In this document: positions 11,542-22,118 of the stretch, piece by piece
Numbering within the stretch: position 1 is the first letter of the stretch
Layout of the letters: every line of letters begins with the position of its first letter
NCBI RefSeq assembly: GCF_900048035.1
Contig: NZ_LN999832.1
Location: forward strand, 434,001-498,000
DNA: 64,000 bases
From: Candidatus Gullanella endobia
GTDB taxonomy: Bacteria > Pseudomonadota > Gammaproteobacteria > Enterobacterales > Enterobacteriaceae
Direction: 5' to 3'
Translations under genes and position numbers: made by a program
The notes under the pieces: generated by a model
What the model was told of the DNA's origin: nothing
The model's database searches: none
What the model saw: only the letters and a program-made list of their open reading frames with translations

Positions 11542-14202
11542 TTATGTAATAGTGCGTTGAATCTCGATGATCTCAAATACTTCGATTACGTCGCCTGAAC
11601 AAACATCATCATAATTCTTAATTCCGATACCGCATTCCATACCGTTACTCACTTCGTTGACATCATCTTTAAAACGGCGAAGAGATTCTAATTCACCTTC
11701 ATGGATCACTATGTTTTTACGTAAGACACGGATCTTATTATGGCGTTTTACCACACCTTCTATCACCATACAACCTGCAATAGAATTCGATTTCGGTAAA
11801 CGGAATACATCTCGTACTTCTGCTAAACCAATAATTTTTTGTTTATATTCCGGAGTTAACATACCACTCATTGCCTGTTTGACTTCATTAATTAGATCAT
11901 AAATAACCGAGTAATAGCGCAGATCTAGATTTTCCGATTCAATAATTTTGCGAGCAGAAGTATCAATACGTACATTAAAACCTATCAGAATAGCATTAGA
12001 TGCTGCTGCCAAAGTCGCATCGGTTTCAGTAATGCAACCTACACCGGAACCGATAATTTTTACTTTTACTTCATTAGTGGATAATATTTTTAGTGCGTTG
12101 CTGATCGCTTCATTAGAGCCCTGTACATCAGATTTTAGTACAATGTTTAGTTCGGACACTTCTCCTTCAGTCATATTTGTAAATATATTTTCAAGTTTAG
12201 ATTTTTGTTGACGTGCTAGTTTAATTTCACGAAATTTACCTTGACGATACAACGCTACTTCACGCGCTTTCTTTTCGTCTCGTACAACCGTTACTTCATC
12301 ACCAGTAGCTGGAACTCCAGATAGACCAAGGATTTCAACTGGGATTGATGGACCAGCAAAGGAGATATCACAACCTATCTCGTCACGCATAGCTCGAACG
12401 CGTCCGTACTCGAAACCGCATAATACAACATCGCTACAATTCAAAGTACCTTTGCGTACTAGTACAGTAGCAATAGGACCACGGGTTTTATCTAAAAAGG
12501 ATTCGATAACTACGCCACTAGCCATACCGTTACGAATCTCTTTTAATTCCAACACTTCTGCTTGTAGCAATATAGCATCTAACAGTTCATTGATACCTTC
12601 GCCCGTTTTACTAGAAACATATACGAATTGAGTTTCACCACCCCATTCTTCCGGAATAATGCCATGTTGGGTTAATTCATGTTTAACTCGATCTGGATCT
12701 GCTTCTGGTTTATCAATCTTATTAATCGAGACTACTATTGGTACTTTAGCCGCTTTAGCATGTTGAATAGCTTCGATAGTTTGCGGCATAACACCATCGT
12801 CAGCGGCTACTACAAGTACTACAATATCTGTTATTTGAGCACCTCGGGCACGCATTGCAGTAAAGGCCGCATGTCCAGGAGTATCTAAGAAAGTGATCAT
12901 ACCATTATCAGTTTTTACATGATAAGCGCCGATATGCTGTGTAATACCACCTGCTTCACCTGCTGCTACTTTAGTTGATCGAATGTAATCAAGCAATGAA
13001 GTTTTGCCATGATCGACGTGACCCATTATAGTAACCACTGGTGCACGGGATTCTGCAGTTTTATAACTACCAGTATCGCGATCAGACATCACTGACTCTT
13101 CTAACTCATTTTCACGTCGTAGAATTACTTTATGACCCATTTCTTCTGCTACTAATTGAGCGGTTTCCTGATCAATAACCTGATTGATAGTCGCTATAGC
13201 GCCCAACTTCATTATAGCTTTAATAACTTGAGAACATTTTACTGCCATCTTGTTAGCTAATTCTACTACAGTGATGGTTTCACCAACAATAACATCACGA
13301 TTTACTACCTGATCAGGTTTATTAAATCCTTGTGTGAGTGTACTTGATTTACGTTTGCTTTTGCTGCTACGACCAACAACACGTGCTTCTTCACGATCGG
13401 CTTTTAATTCAGACAGACGGCTAGCTTTTTTCTGTTTAATTACTTTACCGATACGAGTACGATTGCGGCGATCAACTTCTACTTTACGATCGTTTTCATC
13501 CTCAGCCTCTCGGGCATGATGGGAAGTAGTAACATGATAATCGATAGCATCTTCTTCGGTTAGCTCAGATACATCATCCCAGTTACTACTAGATTCTTCG
13601 GCTATACGACGTGCTTCTTCCTCAATCTGGCGAGCCTTTTCTTCAATTTTACGACATGTCTCTTCTTCTGCTTTTCGTCTTATTTCTTCAAATTCTGCTT
13701 CACGACGAGCCTTTTCGACTATTTGTGATAATTTATTTATGGTATTAGTGTACTGATTAGTAAATTTATCATTTTCTGTTTCTATACATTTTACCTGTTT
13801 AACTATCTTACGTTTTGTCTGCTCTTTTACCACATATTTTTCTTCGGTATTGTGTTGTTGGAAGTTTTGCTGAACTAATTTTTTTTCTTTAGACTTCTCT
13901 TGTTCTGTCTGTAAATCACGTTTTATATATGTGCGTTTTTTTCGTACTTCGATCTTTACTGATTTACTTTTACCGTCAGAGCTGAGAATATTTAAAGTGC
14001 TATGTGTTTTTCTCTGAAAAGTTAACTTATTGAGTACTGTGCCACAATCGCGGTTTAGATGCGCTAATAAGATTTCTTTTTCCTGTTGAGTAACAAACTC
14101 TACTGCGGTTTTATTAATTCCAATATCAGCAAATTGCTTTACTAAATGATCAACCGGAGTTTGTACTTCAGCAGCAAGCGATTTTACTGTTACATTTTTC
14201 AT
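11542..14202 (-). CDS. infB: Translation initiation factor IF-2
   Basis: IF-2 is the GTPase that places fMet-tRNA on the 30S subunit and promotes subunit joining. The 886 aa protein (E. coli 890) keeps the full long N-terminal region with the IF2_N domain ([20 protein letters not shown]) and the charged coiled-coil stretch ([17 protein letters not shown]). G-domain motifs are GHVDHGKT near residue 395, DTPGHAAF and NKID; C-terminal domains run to [14 protein letters not shown]. Retention of the long N-terminus contrasts with trimming elsewhere. It lies 25 nt after nusA. Alternative internal starts known in E. coli were not tested. Confidence 0.98.
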   Translation of the reverse strand: MKNVTVKSLAAEVQTPVDHLVKQFADIGINKTAVEFVTQQEKEILLAHLNRDCGTVLNKLTFQRKTHSTLNILSSDGKSKSVKIEVRKKRTYIKRDLQTEQEKSKEKKLVQQNFQQHNTEEKYVVKEQTKRKIVKQVKCIETENDKFTNQYTNTINKLSQIVEKARREAEFEEIRRKAEEETCRKIEEKARQIEEEARRIAEESSSNWDDVSELTEEDAIDYHVTTSHHAREAEDENDRKVEVDRRNRTRIGKVIKQKKASRLSELKADREEARVVGRSSKSKRKSSTLTQGFNKPDQVVNRDVIVGETITVVELANKMAVKCSQVIKAIMKLGAIATINQVIDQETAQLVAEEMGHKVILRRENELEESVMSDRDTGSYKTAESRAPVVTIMGHVDHGKTSLLDYIRSTKVAAGEAGGITQHIGAYHVKTDNGMITFLDTPGHAAFTAMRARGAQITDIVVLVVAADDGVMPQTIEAIQHAKAAKVPIVVSINKIDKPEADPDRVKHELTQHGIIPEEWGGETQFVYVSSKTGEGINELLDAILLQAEVLELKEIRNGMASGVVIESFLDKTRGPIATVLVRKGTLNCSDVVLCGFEYGRVRAMRDEIGCDISFAGPSIPVEILGLSGVPATGDEVTVVRDEKKAREVALYRQGKFREIKLARQQKSKLENIFTNMTEGEVSELNIVLKSDVQGSNEAISNALKILSTNEVKVKIIGSGVGCITETDATLAAASNAILIGFNVRIDTSARKIIESENLDLRYYSVIYDLINEVKQAMSGMLTPEYKQKIIGLAEVRDVFRLPKSNSIAGCMVIEGVVKRHNKIRVLRKNIVIHEGELESLRRFKDDVNEVSNGMECGIGIKNYDDVCSGDVIEVFEIIEIQRTIT

Positions 14203-14227
14203 ACTATTCCTTTCTTGCTACAGTTTA

Positions 14228-15727
14228 TTATTTGTTGTCACTAAACCAACAAATATTTCGTGCAGCCATAATAAGTTCGCCAGCCTTTATACTACTTAAT
14301 TCTTCAATATCTGACAATTCGTCGATGCCCTGTTCGGCAAGATTTTCAAGCGTATAAATACCACGCACCACTAGTTTATCTGCTAATTTACACGCTATGT
14401 CTTTCTCAAGTTTAACAAGATCAATCAGATCTTCAACTAGTGCGATTCCGCTGCAATTTTTTTCTTTTGTTAACGAAATTGCTATTAATGCGTTCTTTGC
14501 TTTTTCTCTTAACATTTCTACTGTTTTCTTGTTGAGATTCTTAATTTCCATTAGCTCATTTATTGGTACGTAAGCTAACTCTTCAAGAGATGAAAAACCT
14601 TCCTCTACTAGCAGTGTTGCAAGCTCTTTATCAATATCCAAATTACGGATAAATATATCGATCGATACATGAGCTTCAGCTTGATATTTTTCTTGAAGAT
14701 CTTCTACTGTCATTACATTTAATTCCCATCCGCTAAGTTGGGAAGCTAAGCGAACATTTTGTCCGTATCGACCAATAGCTTGAGAAAGATTATTCGATTT
14801 TACTGCAATATCCATAGTTTTTTTGTCCTCGTCTGCTACAATAGAGGCGACATCAGCAGGTGCCATAGCATTGATTACAAACTGGGCCGGATTATCATCC
14901 CACAATACAATATCAATACGTTCACCACCTAATTCACTCGAAACTGCTTGAACACGAGCACCACGCATACCCACGCAGGCACCTACTGGATCTATACGCT
15001 TGTCGTTTGTTTTTACAGCAATTTTGGCCCGTGAGCCTGGATCACGGGCAGCAGCTTTAATTTCAATAATTTCTTCACCAATTTCTGGTACTTCAATACG
15101 GAATAATTCGATTAACATCTCCGGCCGTGATCGGCTAACAAAAAGTTGTATACCACGCGCTTCCGGACGAATTAAATACAATACACCACGGACCCGATCA
15201 CCGGGACGAAAATTTTCTCTTGGTAACATATCTTCACGCTCAATAATCGCTTCAGTATTGCTACCTAAATCGAGAATAATACTATCTCGGTTTGCTTTTT
15301 TTACTACTCCAGTGACAATCTCACCTTCATGACTACGAAACTGATCGACCATCATTGCTCGCTCAGCTTCACGTACTTTCTGAACAATAACTTGTTTAGC
15401 AATTTGAGTAGTAATACGGTCGAATACTACAGATTCAATTTTATCTTCGATATAGAAGCCAAGTTTCGCTTTAGGATCGTCAAACTTCGCTGCTTCTATT
15501 GTAATTTCTTGAGTAGGTTGAGTTACTTCATTTACAATGAGCCAACGACGAAAAGTATCGAAGTCTCCTGACTTACGATTAATATTAACGCGAACTTCAA
15601 TTTCTTGTTCATATTTTTTTTTTGTTGCTGTAGCCAATGCCATTTCTAGCGCCTCAAAAATCTTTTCTCGGGGGACAGATTTTTCATTAGACACTGCTTC
15701 AACAACAGCCAGAATTTCCTTATTCAT
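14228..15727 (-). CDS. nusA: Transcription termination/antitermination factor NusA
   Basis: NusA binds RNA polymerase and nascent RNA, promoting pausing, intrinsic termination and, with other Nus factors, antitermination in rRNA operons. The 499 aa protein (E. coli 495) has the N-terminal polymerase-binding domain, an S1 domain ([20 protein letters not shown]), tandem KH domains ([32 protein letters not shown]) and two C-terminal acidic repeats, the enterobacterial form. ATG at 15727 is preceded by GAGG at 8 nt. In E. coli rimP precedes it; here rimP survives only as a fossil ending 21 nt upstream. Confidence 0.98.
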   Translation of the reverse strand: MNKEILAVVEAVSNEKSVPREKIFEALEMALATATKKKYEQEIEVRVNINRKSGDFDTFRRWLIVNEVTQPTQEITIEAAKFDDPKAKLGFYIEDKIESVVFDRITTQIAKQVIVQKVREAERAMMVDQFRSHEGEIVTGVVKKANRDSIILDLGSNTEAIIEREDMLPRENFRPGDRVRGVLYLIRPEARGIQLFVSRSRPEMLIELFRIEVPEIGEEIIEIKAAARDPGSRAKIAVKTNDKRIDPVGACVGMRGARVQAVSSELGGERIDIVLWDDNPAQFVINAMAPADVASIVADEDKKTMDIAVKSNNLSQAIGRYGQNVRLASQLSGWELNVMTVEDLQEKYQAEAHVSIDIFIRNLDIDKELATLLVEEGFSSLEELAYVPINELMEIKNLNKKTVEMLREKAKNALIAISLTKEKNCSGIALVEDLIDLVKLEKDIACKLADKLVVRGIYTLENLAEQGIDELSDIEELSSIKAGELIMAARNICWFSDNK

Positions 15728-15748
15728 GCTAGTTGCCTCAGTAAAACG

Positions 15749-16015
15749 TTAAAAATGGATACCAGGTTCACTTTTTAGTATCTTATAAAAGATACTTTAT
15801 TTTTTATTTACAGTTACCAGTGATATTTCATAGATAAACTCTAATCTCAATAATAAAAAACTAAAAGCTATGAAGATATGGTCTTTGATATTTAATATTT
15901 TTCTGATCTAGTAAATTAGATTTAAATAATCATTCAATAATGCAACCTATTGATACAAAATAGAGATTATATTTATTATTTTTATCTTGACGTGGATAAA
16001 GATATACACCAACAA
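15749..16015 (-). pseudogene. rimP: Decayed rimP (ribosome maturation factor)
   Basis: RimP assists 30S assembly and in E. coli is the gene before nusA. No open frame remains, but the minus strand gives EISLVTVNKK, stop, SIF (15829 onwards), matching EMITVTVEGKDEVF, then ILKSEPGIHF followed by TAA at 15749, matching the family end IQKANLVPHF. That stop is 21 nt before nusA, about the E. coli spacing. Further up, VYLY resembles RIYI of the N-terminal domain. An 8-bp hairpin (AGTATCTT/AAGATACT, 15777-15796) now lies inside it. The 5' limit is a guess. Confidence 0.7.
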
Positions 16016-16020
16016 GACAT

Positions 16021-16041
16021 AAAAAAAGGGCTAATTAGCCC
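16021..16041 (-). terminator. Intrinsic terminator after secG-leuU
   Basis: The palindrome GGGCTAATTAGCCC (5-bp GC-rich stem, AATT loop) is followed on the minus strand by seven T. It ends transcription coming from secG and tRNA-Leu about 315 nt downstream of the tRNA and insulates the nusA operon. Confidence 0.8.
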
Positions 16042-16357
16042 ACTACTATAATAAAATAAAAAAAAATTCGAAAGACTGTAATGTTAAATAACTTAAATTT
16101 ATAAATTTAAGTTATTTAAAAATATTTTAATAGAATTATTTTTTAAATATTTTAATTGGTAAATTTTATACTTAAATACAATTTATCTGAAATAAGATTT
16201 AAAATAAACATAGTTTTCGAAATTTATATTTGAATATTTGAATAATAACCTTTATTTTATAAGCTAAATAATTGATTATACTGCTTTATCTTTATTTTTG
16301 AAAATACCTACCATATACTATGCTAATAACCTAAAAATATATTATCTCCTGGATTCA

Positions 16358-16441
16358 TACCGAGGACGGGACTTGAACCCGTAAGCCCAACTGGGCACTA
16401 CCACCTCAAGGTAGCGTGTCTACCGATTCCACCACCTCGGC
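16358..16441 (-). tRNA. leuU: tRNA-Leu (anticodon GAG)
   Basis: The cloverleaf folds with acceptor GCCGAGG/CCTCGGT, a long variable arm (TGCCCAGTTGGGCT) typical of class II tRNAs, and the anticodon stem CTACC-TTGAGGT-GGTAG giving GAG, which reads CUU and CUC. The T arm is ACGGG-TTCAAGT-CCCGT. It lies between secG and nusA, the place of E. coli leuU. The discriminator A at 16358 is followed by TGA, so the 3' CCA is not encoded and must be added after transcription. Confidence 0.97.
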
Positions 16442-16510
16442 ACTTATTCTATAGAATCTTATATTTTTATTTCTACATACTATTAATGTTATACTGATAG
16501 GTGATATTCA

Positions 16511-16843
16511 TTATGGAATATCATTACTGATTCTTTCAATAACTTCAGTTTTTTCTTTATCATCTACCTTATAAACTTGATTTAGATTATCCCATTGATT
16601 ATCTTTTTGAACATGTTTAGTGCTTAGATTATTAAGTATTAAGCTGAAAACAAAAAACAGTGTTGCTAATACAACTGTCATACGAACTATAAAATTACCA
16701 GAACCACTTGAACCGAAAAAAGTGCTAGGGGAGTTTATGCTAAATAAAGATCCCATGCCAGTACCCTTATTTTGTTGTAGTATAATCAACGCAACTAAAC
16801 TAATTCCTACTAATAGGAACATAATTAATAGAGTTTTATACAT
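16511..16843 (-). CDS. secG: Protein-export membrane protein SecG
   Basis: SecG is the small subunit of the SecYEG translocon and eases SecA cycling. The 110 aa protein matches the E. coli length, with two membrane segments (about residues 3-21 and 52-72), the joining loop FFGSSGSGNFIVRMT, and the hydrophilic tail ending in SNDIP. It lies just upstream of tRNA-Leu as in E. coli, but glmM, its usual upstream neighbour, is decayed. Confidence 0.96.
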   Translation of the reverse strand: MYKTLLIMFLLVGISLVALIILQQNKGTGMGSLFSINSPSTFFGSSGSGNFIVRMTVVLATLFFVFSLILNNLSTKHVQKDNQWDNLNQVYKVDDKEKTEVIERISNDIP

Positions 16844-17049
16844 GATCTTTTAGTGTCTTCTGTTGTAATTAAAGCGTGTTTATATTATAGATAGTATAAT
16901 ATACAATCTACTTTTGTAGCTGAAATTAGTTAAAAACTATTAACCAAATTACATTTTTTTTAAAAAATTATTTATAATTAACTGATCGTTTTAAAAAAAT
17001 AAAACCACTAGCGACCTAGAAATTATTATTAATTTACAGCGTTATCTGA

Positions 17050-18058
17050 TATAACAACAAATTTATTACTAATGATAACAATAAATAGTGTGAATTAACG
17101 AAGCATATATTAAAAATGAAGTATACATTGACTAGGATCTTCAATAGAAAGTATACTCTACCATAAAGATTATATATTTATACAATACTTTTGGTTTAAC
17201 TATGATTACATACCATTAAATTTTTCATACTAATGTGCTAACTTTTTCTTTATATTTTATTTTTCTGTATATAGCAATATATAGCAGTGAATAATATAAA
17301 ATGCATAAAATATAATCACAACAACTTTATTACTATTTTAATATTTATATTTTCCCTTATAAACTTACTCATTATATTGTCAGATAACTTATTGTATAGC
17401 AATTTTTTTTAAGTATTAAAACAGATAATATCTCGTTATTACTAACTTCTCTTATACTAATTTTCAGCTTTATAATAGGAAAAGATTGGAAAAGACAAAT
17501 ATTCTAATTAATATTTATATTATCCGGTTAATAGTTAATTGTAATCATTATCGTATTAAATCCATATAGTATGCTATATTTAGTTAGATGAGACTATTTA
17601 TATAATCTACAACAATGTTTATATATTAAAAGTTAAATTAGTTAGTAAGATCAAGATCTTATTATAAAAATTATAATATAGTAAATGATTAAAAATAAAT
17701 AAGTAATTCAGCTAACTGTTAACCTTAATACTTTTGATTTTATCAGATAGATCTTTATGTCTTTCTTAAAAGAACTAATACAGTTACTACAAACAAATTA
17801 TAGTAGACAAAGATCACATTTATAACCTTAGTATAAATGTATAGATTAAATAGATAAAGATTAATAAATAAAATAGAAAACCTAATTATTGCCAACCCTA
17901 TTTTCAATGTTATTTCCAGAATATCTATAGATAATATGAATATCTTTAATAATAAATATTTTATATAGACTATAATATACGAGAAATTTTTATCGGTATT
18001 CTAGCAGAAAATAAATATAAAATATAAAATAAATATATTATGAAAAGTTTATTACTAG
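17050..18058 (-). pseudogene. glmM: Decayed glmM (phosphoglucosamine mutase)
   Basis: GlmM converts GlcN-6-P to GlcN-1-P on the way to UDP-GlcNAc for peptidoglycan and LPS. No frame is open between folP and secG. The minus strand gives SNKLF (about 18055, compare SNRKYF), a proline-isoleucine match near 17996, and ILEITLKIGLAIIRFSILF at 17922-17866, which shares 9 of 19 residues with MLESALEAGLAAAGLSALF of E. coli GlmM at the right distance. Near the 3' end SIEDPSQCIL (17148-17119) lines up with SGTEPLIRVM of the phosphate-binding loop, at nearly the E. coli distance from secG. Limits are approximate. Confidence 0.78.
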
Positions 18059-18074
18059 ATATCTTAATATCTAT

Positions 18075-18920
18075 TTATTGAAAATAGGTTTCTTTTGCTT
18101 TAAGGGTAGCTTCTACTACACGCATTGCTTCTGAAGTTTTTTTAACATCATGGACTCGGATAATATGTGCTCCTTGAAGTGCAGCTATAATCGCGCAAGC
18201 GAGGCTACCTGAAATTCGTTTTTCAGAAGGGAGATCCAGCAGTTCGCCTATCATTAATTTACGTGACATTCCTACTAACATTGGCAGTCCAAGATCATGC
18301 AGTTTACCTAACTGTGCTAAGAGTTTGTAATTATGTGATAAGGTCTTGCCGAAACCAAAACCAGGATCGAATAATAATCTATCTTTAGTTATTCCAGCTG
18401 CTTCGCATCGTGCAATTTGTTGTTCTAGAAAAGTCATTACATCTATTAGGACGTTTTTGTAATACGGTGCTTTCTGCATAGTACTTGGCTTTCCCTGCAT
18501 GTGCATCAAACAAACTGGTAGTTTACTACCCGCTGCCGCAGAAAGAGCTCCAGGCTCACTAAGCGAGCGAATATCATTGATTAAATGCGCTCCAGCCGCT
18601 GCTATTTCACGAATGACTAAAGCTTTAGAAGTATCTACTGAAATAAAAGTATCAAAACGTTCTGCTACTGCTACCACTACTGGTACCACCCGAGCTGCTT
18701 CTTCTTCATCGCTAACTCTTTGTGCTCCCGGACGAGTAGATTCGCCGCCAATATCAATAATAGTTGCACCTGCTTCTAACATTGCTGCGACATGATCAAT
18801 AGCATTACTTAGATTCTGGAATTTTCCACCATCATAGAATGAATCTGGAGTTACGTTGAGAATCCCCATAACGTTTGGGACAGTTAAGTTGAGTATGCGT
18901 CCTCGCGAAATAAGTTTCAT
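18075..18920 (-). CDS. folP: Dihydropteroate synthase
   Basis: FolP joins p-aminobenzoate to the pterin diphosphate to give dihydropteroate, the step blocked by sulfonamides. The 281 aa TIM-barrel protein (E. coli 282) has the signature GILNVTPDSFYDGG (residues 19-32), DIGGESTRPGA (57-67), FDPGFGFGKT and the C-terminal RVHDV. It is downstream of ftsH as in E. coli, separated by a hairpin at 19033-19074. Retention points to a kept folate pathway, although the other folate genes are not in this window. Confidence 0.97.
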   Translation of the reverse strand: MKLISRGRILNLTVPNVMGILNVTPDSFYDGGKFQNLSNAIDHVAAMLEAGATIIDIGGESTRPGAQRVSDEEEAARVVPVVVAVAERFDTFISVDTSKALVIREIAAAGAHLINDIRSLSEPGALSAAAGSKLPVCLMHMQGKPSTMQKAPYYKNVLIDVMTFLEQQIARCEAAGITKDRLLFDPGFGFGKTLSHNYKLLAQLGKLHDLGLPMLVGMSRKLMIGELLDLPSEKRISGSLACAIIAALQGAHIIRVHDVKKTSEAMRVVEATLKAKETYFQ

Positions 18921-19032
18921 AACAGCAATTTCCTATATATAACAGTAATTTAATATACTATGTATATTATTAATAACTTACTTAATATTTTGAACATATT
19001 ATTGCGCTAGCTTTTGAACTAACGAGATAGAA

Positions 19033-19074
19033 ATTATTCTAATAATATCATATTTATCATATTATTAGAATAAT
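19033..19074 (-). terminator. Long hairpin downstream of ftsH
   Basis: Perfect 16-bp inverted repeat (ATTATTCTAATAATAT / ATATTATTAGAATAAT) with a 10-nt loop, 54 nt after the ftsH stop and 113 nt before folP. On the minus strand a short T-rich stretch follows. It probably ends or stabilises the 3' end of the ftsH mRNA. The stem is almost pure AT, so terminator strength is uncertain. Confidence 0.5.
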
Positions 19075-19127
19075 ATGATTGGGATTTAATATGTGCAATA
19101 TACATCTTTATTAAAGATAAAGTTATA

Positions 19128-20948
19128 TTAGTCCGCAGGAGGACGAATTTTTTTTCTATCCATTAAATCATCGATTTGTAATGCATTAATAGTTTCATAT
19201 TTCATCAATGCATCTTTCATAGCATGTAATATATCCATGTTTTCAATCAGCAAAGCTCGAGCACGGAGATAATTACGTTCAATAAGAACTTTTACCTCTT
19301 GATCAATAATTCGCGCTGTTTCATCAGACATATGCTTTGCTTTAGCTACTGAACGACCGAGAAATACTTCACTTTCTTCTTCTGAGTATAGAAGAGGACC
19401 GAGCTTTTCAGAAAATCCCCATTGGGTTATCATATTGCGAGCGATTGAAGTTGCAATTTTAATATCGTTAGATGCCCCAGTTGAAACTTTTGCTGGACCG
19501 TAAATAATTTCTTCTGCGAGACGACCACCGTACAAAGTGGAGATTTGACTTTCAAGCTTTTGACGACTAGTACTAATAGAATCTTCCTCTGGAAGGAAAA
19601 AAGTTACTCCAAGGGCACGGCCACGTGGGATAATCGTTACTTTATGTACTGGATCATGCTCTGGTACTAGTCGACCTATGATTGCATGTCCAGCTTCGTG
19701 ATAGGAAGTAGATTCTTTTTGCGCTTCTGTCATTACCATCGAACGACGTTCTGCACCAATCATAATTTTGTCTTTAGCTTTTTCAAATTCTGCCATAGAT
19801 ACAACACACTTGCTGTTACGGGCAGCAAAGAGTGCTGCTTCATTCACTAAATTTGCTAAATCGGCTCCTGAAAAACCAGGTGTACCACGCGCAATCATCG
19901 ATGCATCCATATCTGGTGTTAGTGGCACACGACGCATATGCACTTTTAGAATCTGTTCTCGTCCGCGTACATCTGGCAATCCAACTACTATTTGACGATC
20001 AAAACGACCTGGGCGCAGCAGCGCTGGATCTAGCACATCAGGTCTATTGGTTGCTGCAATAACGATAACGCCTTCGTTACCTTCAAAACCATCCATTTCT
20101 ACTAGCATCTGATTTAAGGTCTGTTCGCGTTCGTCATGACCTCCACCAAAACCTGTACCGCGCTGCCGTCCAACAGCATCAATTTCATCGATAAAAATGA
20201 TACAAGATGTTACTTTTTTTGCTTGTTCAAACATATCGCGCACACGGGAAGCACCGACACCAACGAACATCTCCACGAAATCTGAACCGGAAATGGTAAA
20301 AAACGGAACTTTGGCTTCTCCTGCAATAGCTTTAGCTAATAACGTTTTACCAGTTCCGGGTGGTCCTATCATTAAAACACCTTTTGGAATCTTACCACCT
20401 AACTTTTGGAAACGACTTGGATCTCGTAGATAATCAACTAACTCGCTAACTTCTTCCTTAGCTTCATCACAACCAGCAACATCTGCAAATGTTGTATTAA
20501 TTTGATCTTCTGTTAACATCCTTGCCTTACTCTTGCCAAATGACATAGCACCTTTTCCACCACCACCATGCATTTGGCGCATAAAGAAAACCCAAACTCC
20601 AATTAGTAACAACATTGGAAACCAAGAGATAAAAATAGATGCTATCAGGCTGGGTTCTTCCGGAGGTTCGCCAATAACTTTGATGTCTTTAGTTAAAAGG
20701 ATATCGAGTAACTTGGGATCATTAATCGGAATATAAGTGGTATAGCGGTTGCTGTCTTTTTTTATGACAGTGATTTCACGACCGTTAATACGCACTTCTC
20801 TAACCTGATTATGATTTAATTCAGACATAAAGGTAGAATAATCCACCTTATGTCTATTCGATGCGCTGGGCCCAAAGCTTTGGAATACTGACATCAGTAC
20901 GACTGCGATTACTATCCAAAGAATTAGGTTCTTCGCCATATCACTCAA
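19128..20948 (-). CDS. ftsH: ATP-dependent zinc metalloprotease FtsH
   Basis: FtsH is the membrane AAA+ protease that removes damaged membrane proteins and, in E. coli, controls sigma32 and LpxC. The 606 aa protein has two membrane segments (about 8-24 and 105-123), Walker A GPPGTGKT (195-202), Walker [11 protein letters not shown], the arginine-finger region RPGRFDRQ and the zinc site HEAGH near residue 420. It ends at KKIRPPAD, lacking the roughly 40-residue flexible tail of E. coli FtsH. I keep the TTG start (20948): GAGG lies 8 nt upstream, whereas the ATG three codons later is 17 nt away. HflK/HflC, its regulatory partners, are encoded at 39-41 kb. Confidence 0.98.
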   Translation of the reverse strand: MSDMAKNLILWIVIAVVLMSVFQSFGPSASNRHKVDYSTFMSELNHNQVREVRINGREITVIKKDSNRYTTYIPINDPKLLDILLTKDIKVIGEPPEEPSLIASIFISWFPMLLLIGVWVFFMRQMHGGGGKGAMSFGKSKARMLTEDQINTTFADVAGCDEAKEEVSELVDYLRDPSRFQKLGGKIPKGVLMIGPPGTGKTLLAKAIAGEAKVPFFTISGSDFVEMFVGVGASRVRDMFEQAKKVTSCIIFIDEIDAVGRQRGTGFGGGHDEREQTLNQMLVEMDGFEGNEGVIVIAATNRPDVLDPALLRPGRFDRQIVVGLPDVRGREQILKVHMRRVPLTPDMDASMIARGTPGFSGADLANLVNEAALFAARNSKCVVSMAEFEKAKDKIMIGAERRSMVMTEAQKESTSYHEAGHAIIGRLVPEHDPVHKVTIIPRGRALGVTFFLPEEDSISTSRQKLESQISTLYGGRLAEEIIYGPAKVSTGASNDIKIATSIARNMITQWGFSEKLGPLLYSEEESEVFLGRSVAKAKHMSDETARIIDQEVKVLIERNYLRARALLIENMDILHAMKDALMKYETINALQIDDLMDRKKIRPPAD

Positions 20949-20994
20949 GGGATTAACCTCATGTTACAGCTGTGTTAACAATTAGCGTTGGGTA

Positions 20995-21624
20995 CTACAA
21001 TTTGTACCCTATCGCCACAATGTACACTTCGCGGGAATGTGCCCGGGAAGCATCTGGTTTACGGATTTTTACTTTCGTAAATAGAGAGTGAATTTTCCGA
21101 AGGTATTCATCAAAACCTTCTCCATGAAAAACCTTAACCAGAAAACTACCGCCAAAAACTAGAACATTCCGGCACATATCTAATGCTAGCTCAACAAGAT
21201 GCATAGCTTTAGGAATATCAACCGCTGGAGTACCACTCATGTTAGGTGCCATATCGGATAAGACTACCTGTACCTTATGTTTGCCTAGGCATTTAAGCAG
21301 AGCCTGTAACAAAAAAGGCTCACGAAAATCTCCTTGCAAAAACTCAACACCTGTTATTGGATTCATTGGCAAGATATCACAAGCTATAATACGACCGTTG
21401 CCATTCACTTGCGTAGAAACGTATTGAGACCAACCTCCTGGTGCTGCGCCTAGATCTATTACAGTTATCCCAGGCCAGAATAACTTGTCGATTTTCTGTA
21501 TTTCATCAAGCTTAAACCAAGCACGGGAACGCAATCCTCTTTTTTGCGCTTGTTTAACATATTTATCGCTAAAGTGCTTTTGAAGCCAACGATTAGAACT
21601 TATAGCATGTTTTTTGATCACCAT
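20995..21624 (-). CDS. rlmE: 23S rRNA 2'-O-ribose U2552 methyltransferase RlmE (RrmJ/FtsJ)
   Basis: RlmE methylates U2552 in the A-loop of 23S rRNA, a late heat-shock-linked step in 50S maturation. The 209 aa protein equals E. coli in length and keeps the K-D-K-E tetrad at identical positions: K38 (AWFKLDE), D124 ([11 protein letters not shown]), K164 ([11 protein letters not shown]) and E199 ([12 protein letters not shown]), plus the SAM motif [14 protein letters not shown]. It is 46 nt upstream of ftsH, and a sigma32-type promoter lies 91 nt before its start, so rlmE-ftsH is probably still a heat-shock operon. Confidence 0.98.
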   Translation of the reverse strand: MVIKKHAISSNRWLQKHFSDKYVKQAQKRGLRSRAWFKLDEIQKIDKLFWPGITVIDLGAAPGGWSQYVSTQVNGNGRIIACDILPMNPITGVEFLQGDFREPFLLQALLKCLGKHKVQVVLSDMAPNMSGTPAVDIPKAMHLVELALDMCRNVLVFGGSFLVKVFHGEGFDEYLRKIHSLFTKVKIRKPDASRAHSREVYIVAIGYKL

Positions 21625-21714
21625 CTTATCTATTAACTACCTTAAAAAGATTTAGCAGTGAAAAAGAACTAACCAACCGTATATAAATCTATACCCTGAT
21701 TAGGGATATGCATG

Positions 21715-21742
21715 AAATGGCGGTAAAATATGCTATTTTCAA
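21715..21742 (-). promoter_or_regulatory. Sigma32-type heat-shock promoter for rlmE-ftsH
   Basis: On the minus strand TTGAAA (21742-21737), a 14-nt spacer and CGCCATTT (21722-21715) match the sigma32 consensus (CTTGAAA, 13-15 nt, CCCCATNT) with one mismatch in the -10. It lies about 90 nt upstream of rlmE, which is sigma32-controlled in E. coli. It overlaps the edge of the dead yhbY on the other strand. Confidence 0.7.
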
Positions 21743-21747
21743 TCCCA

Positions 21748-21912
21748 ATATAATTAAAAAAACAAAAATTCTCTGAAGCGCATTATTATGCTAATTAAAA
21801 ATAAATTAACTGAAATTGCACTAAACCAAATTGAATAAGTACTGGAATAATATAAACTTATTAAGTTGAAAAAACTTCGCAGAAGAAGGTTAGAAAAACT
21901 CTGATTTTTGCT
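21748..21912 (+). pseudogene. yhbY: Decayed yhbY (CRM-domain ribosome-binding protein)
   Basis: YhbY is a small CRM-domain protein bound to pre-50S particles. In E. coli it lies between rlmE and greA on the opposite strand, exactly this place and orientation. Plus-strand translation from 21773 gives LKRIIMLIKNKLTE, matching LKPVVLLGSNGLTE, then ALNQIE, stop, VLE, stop, YKLIK, matching VLAEIEQALEHHELIK, and after a frameshift KTLIF (21895-21909), matching KTLIV. Stops and the shift show it is dead. The E. coli protein has 97 aa; the last third is not readable. Confidence 0.85.
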
Positions 21913-22118
21913 TATTTATTTTATTTATAATAATACACAAATAGGTTTAGATTGCTAATAATGCTTTCTAAGCACTATAATAACTATTTGCAAATTAAAA
22001 TGATATTTATTTGATAACATTATTTATCAGAAATGTTCTGTTTTCTAAAAAATTCGAAAGCTAATAATAGATTAATGAAATAAAAAATCGATCATCCACT
22101 ATAGCATAGTCTGGAAGT

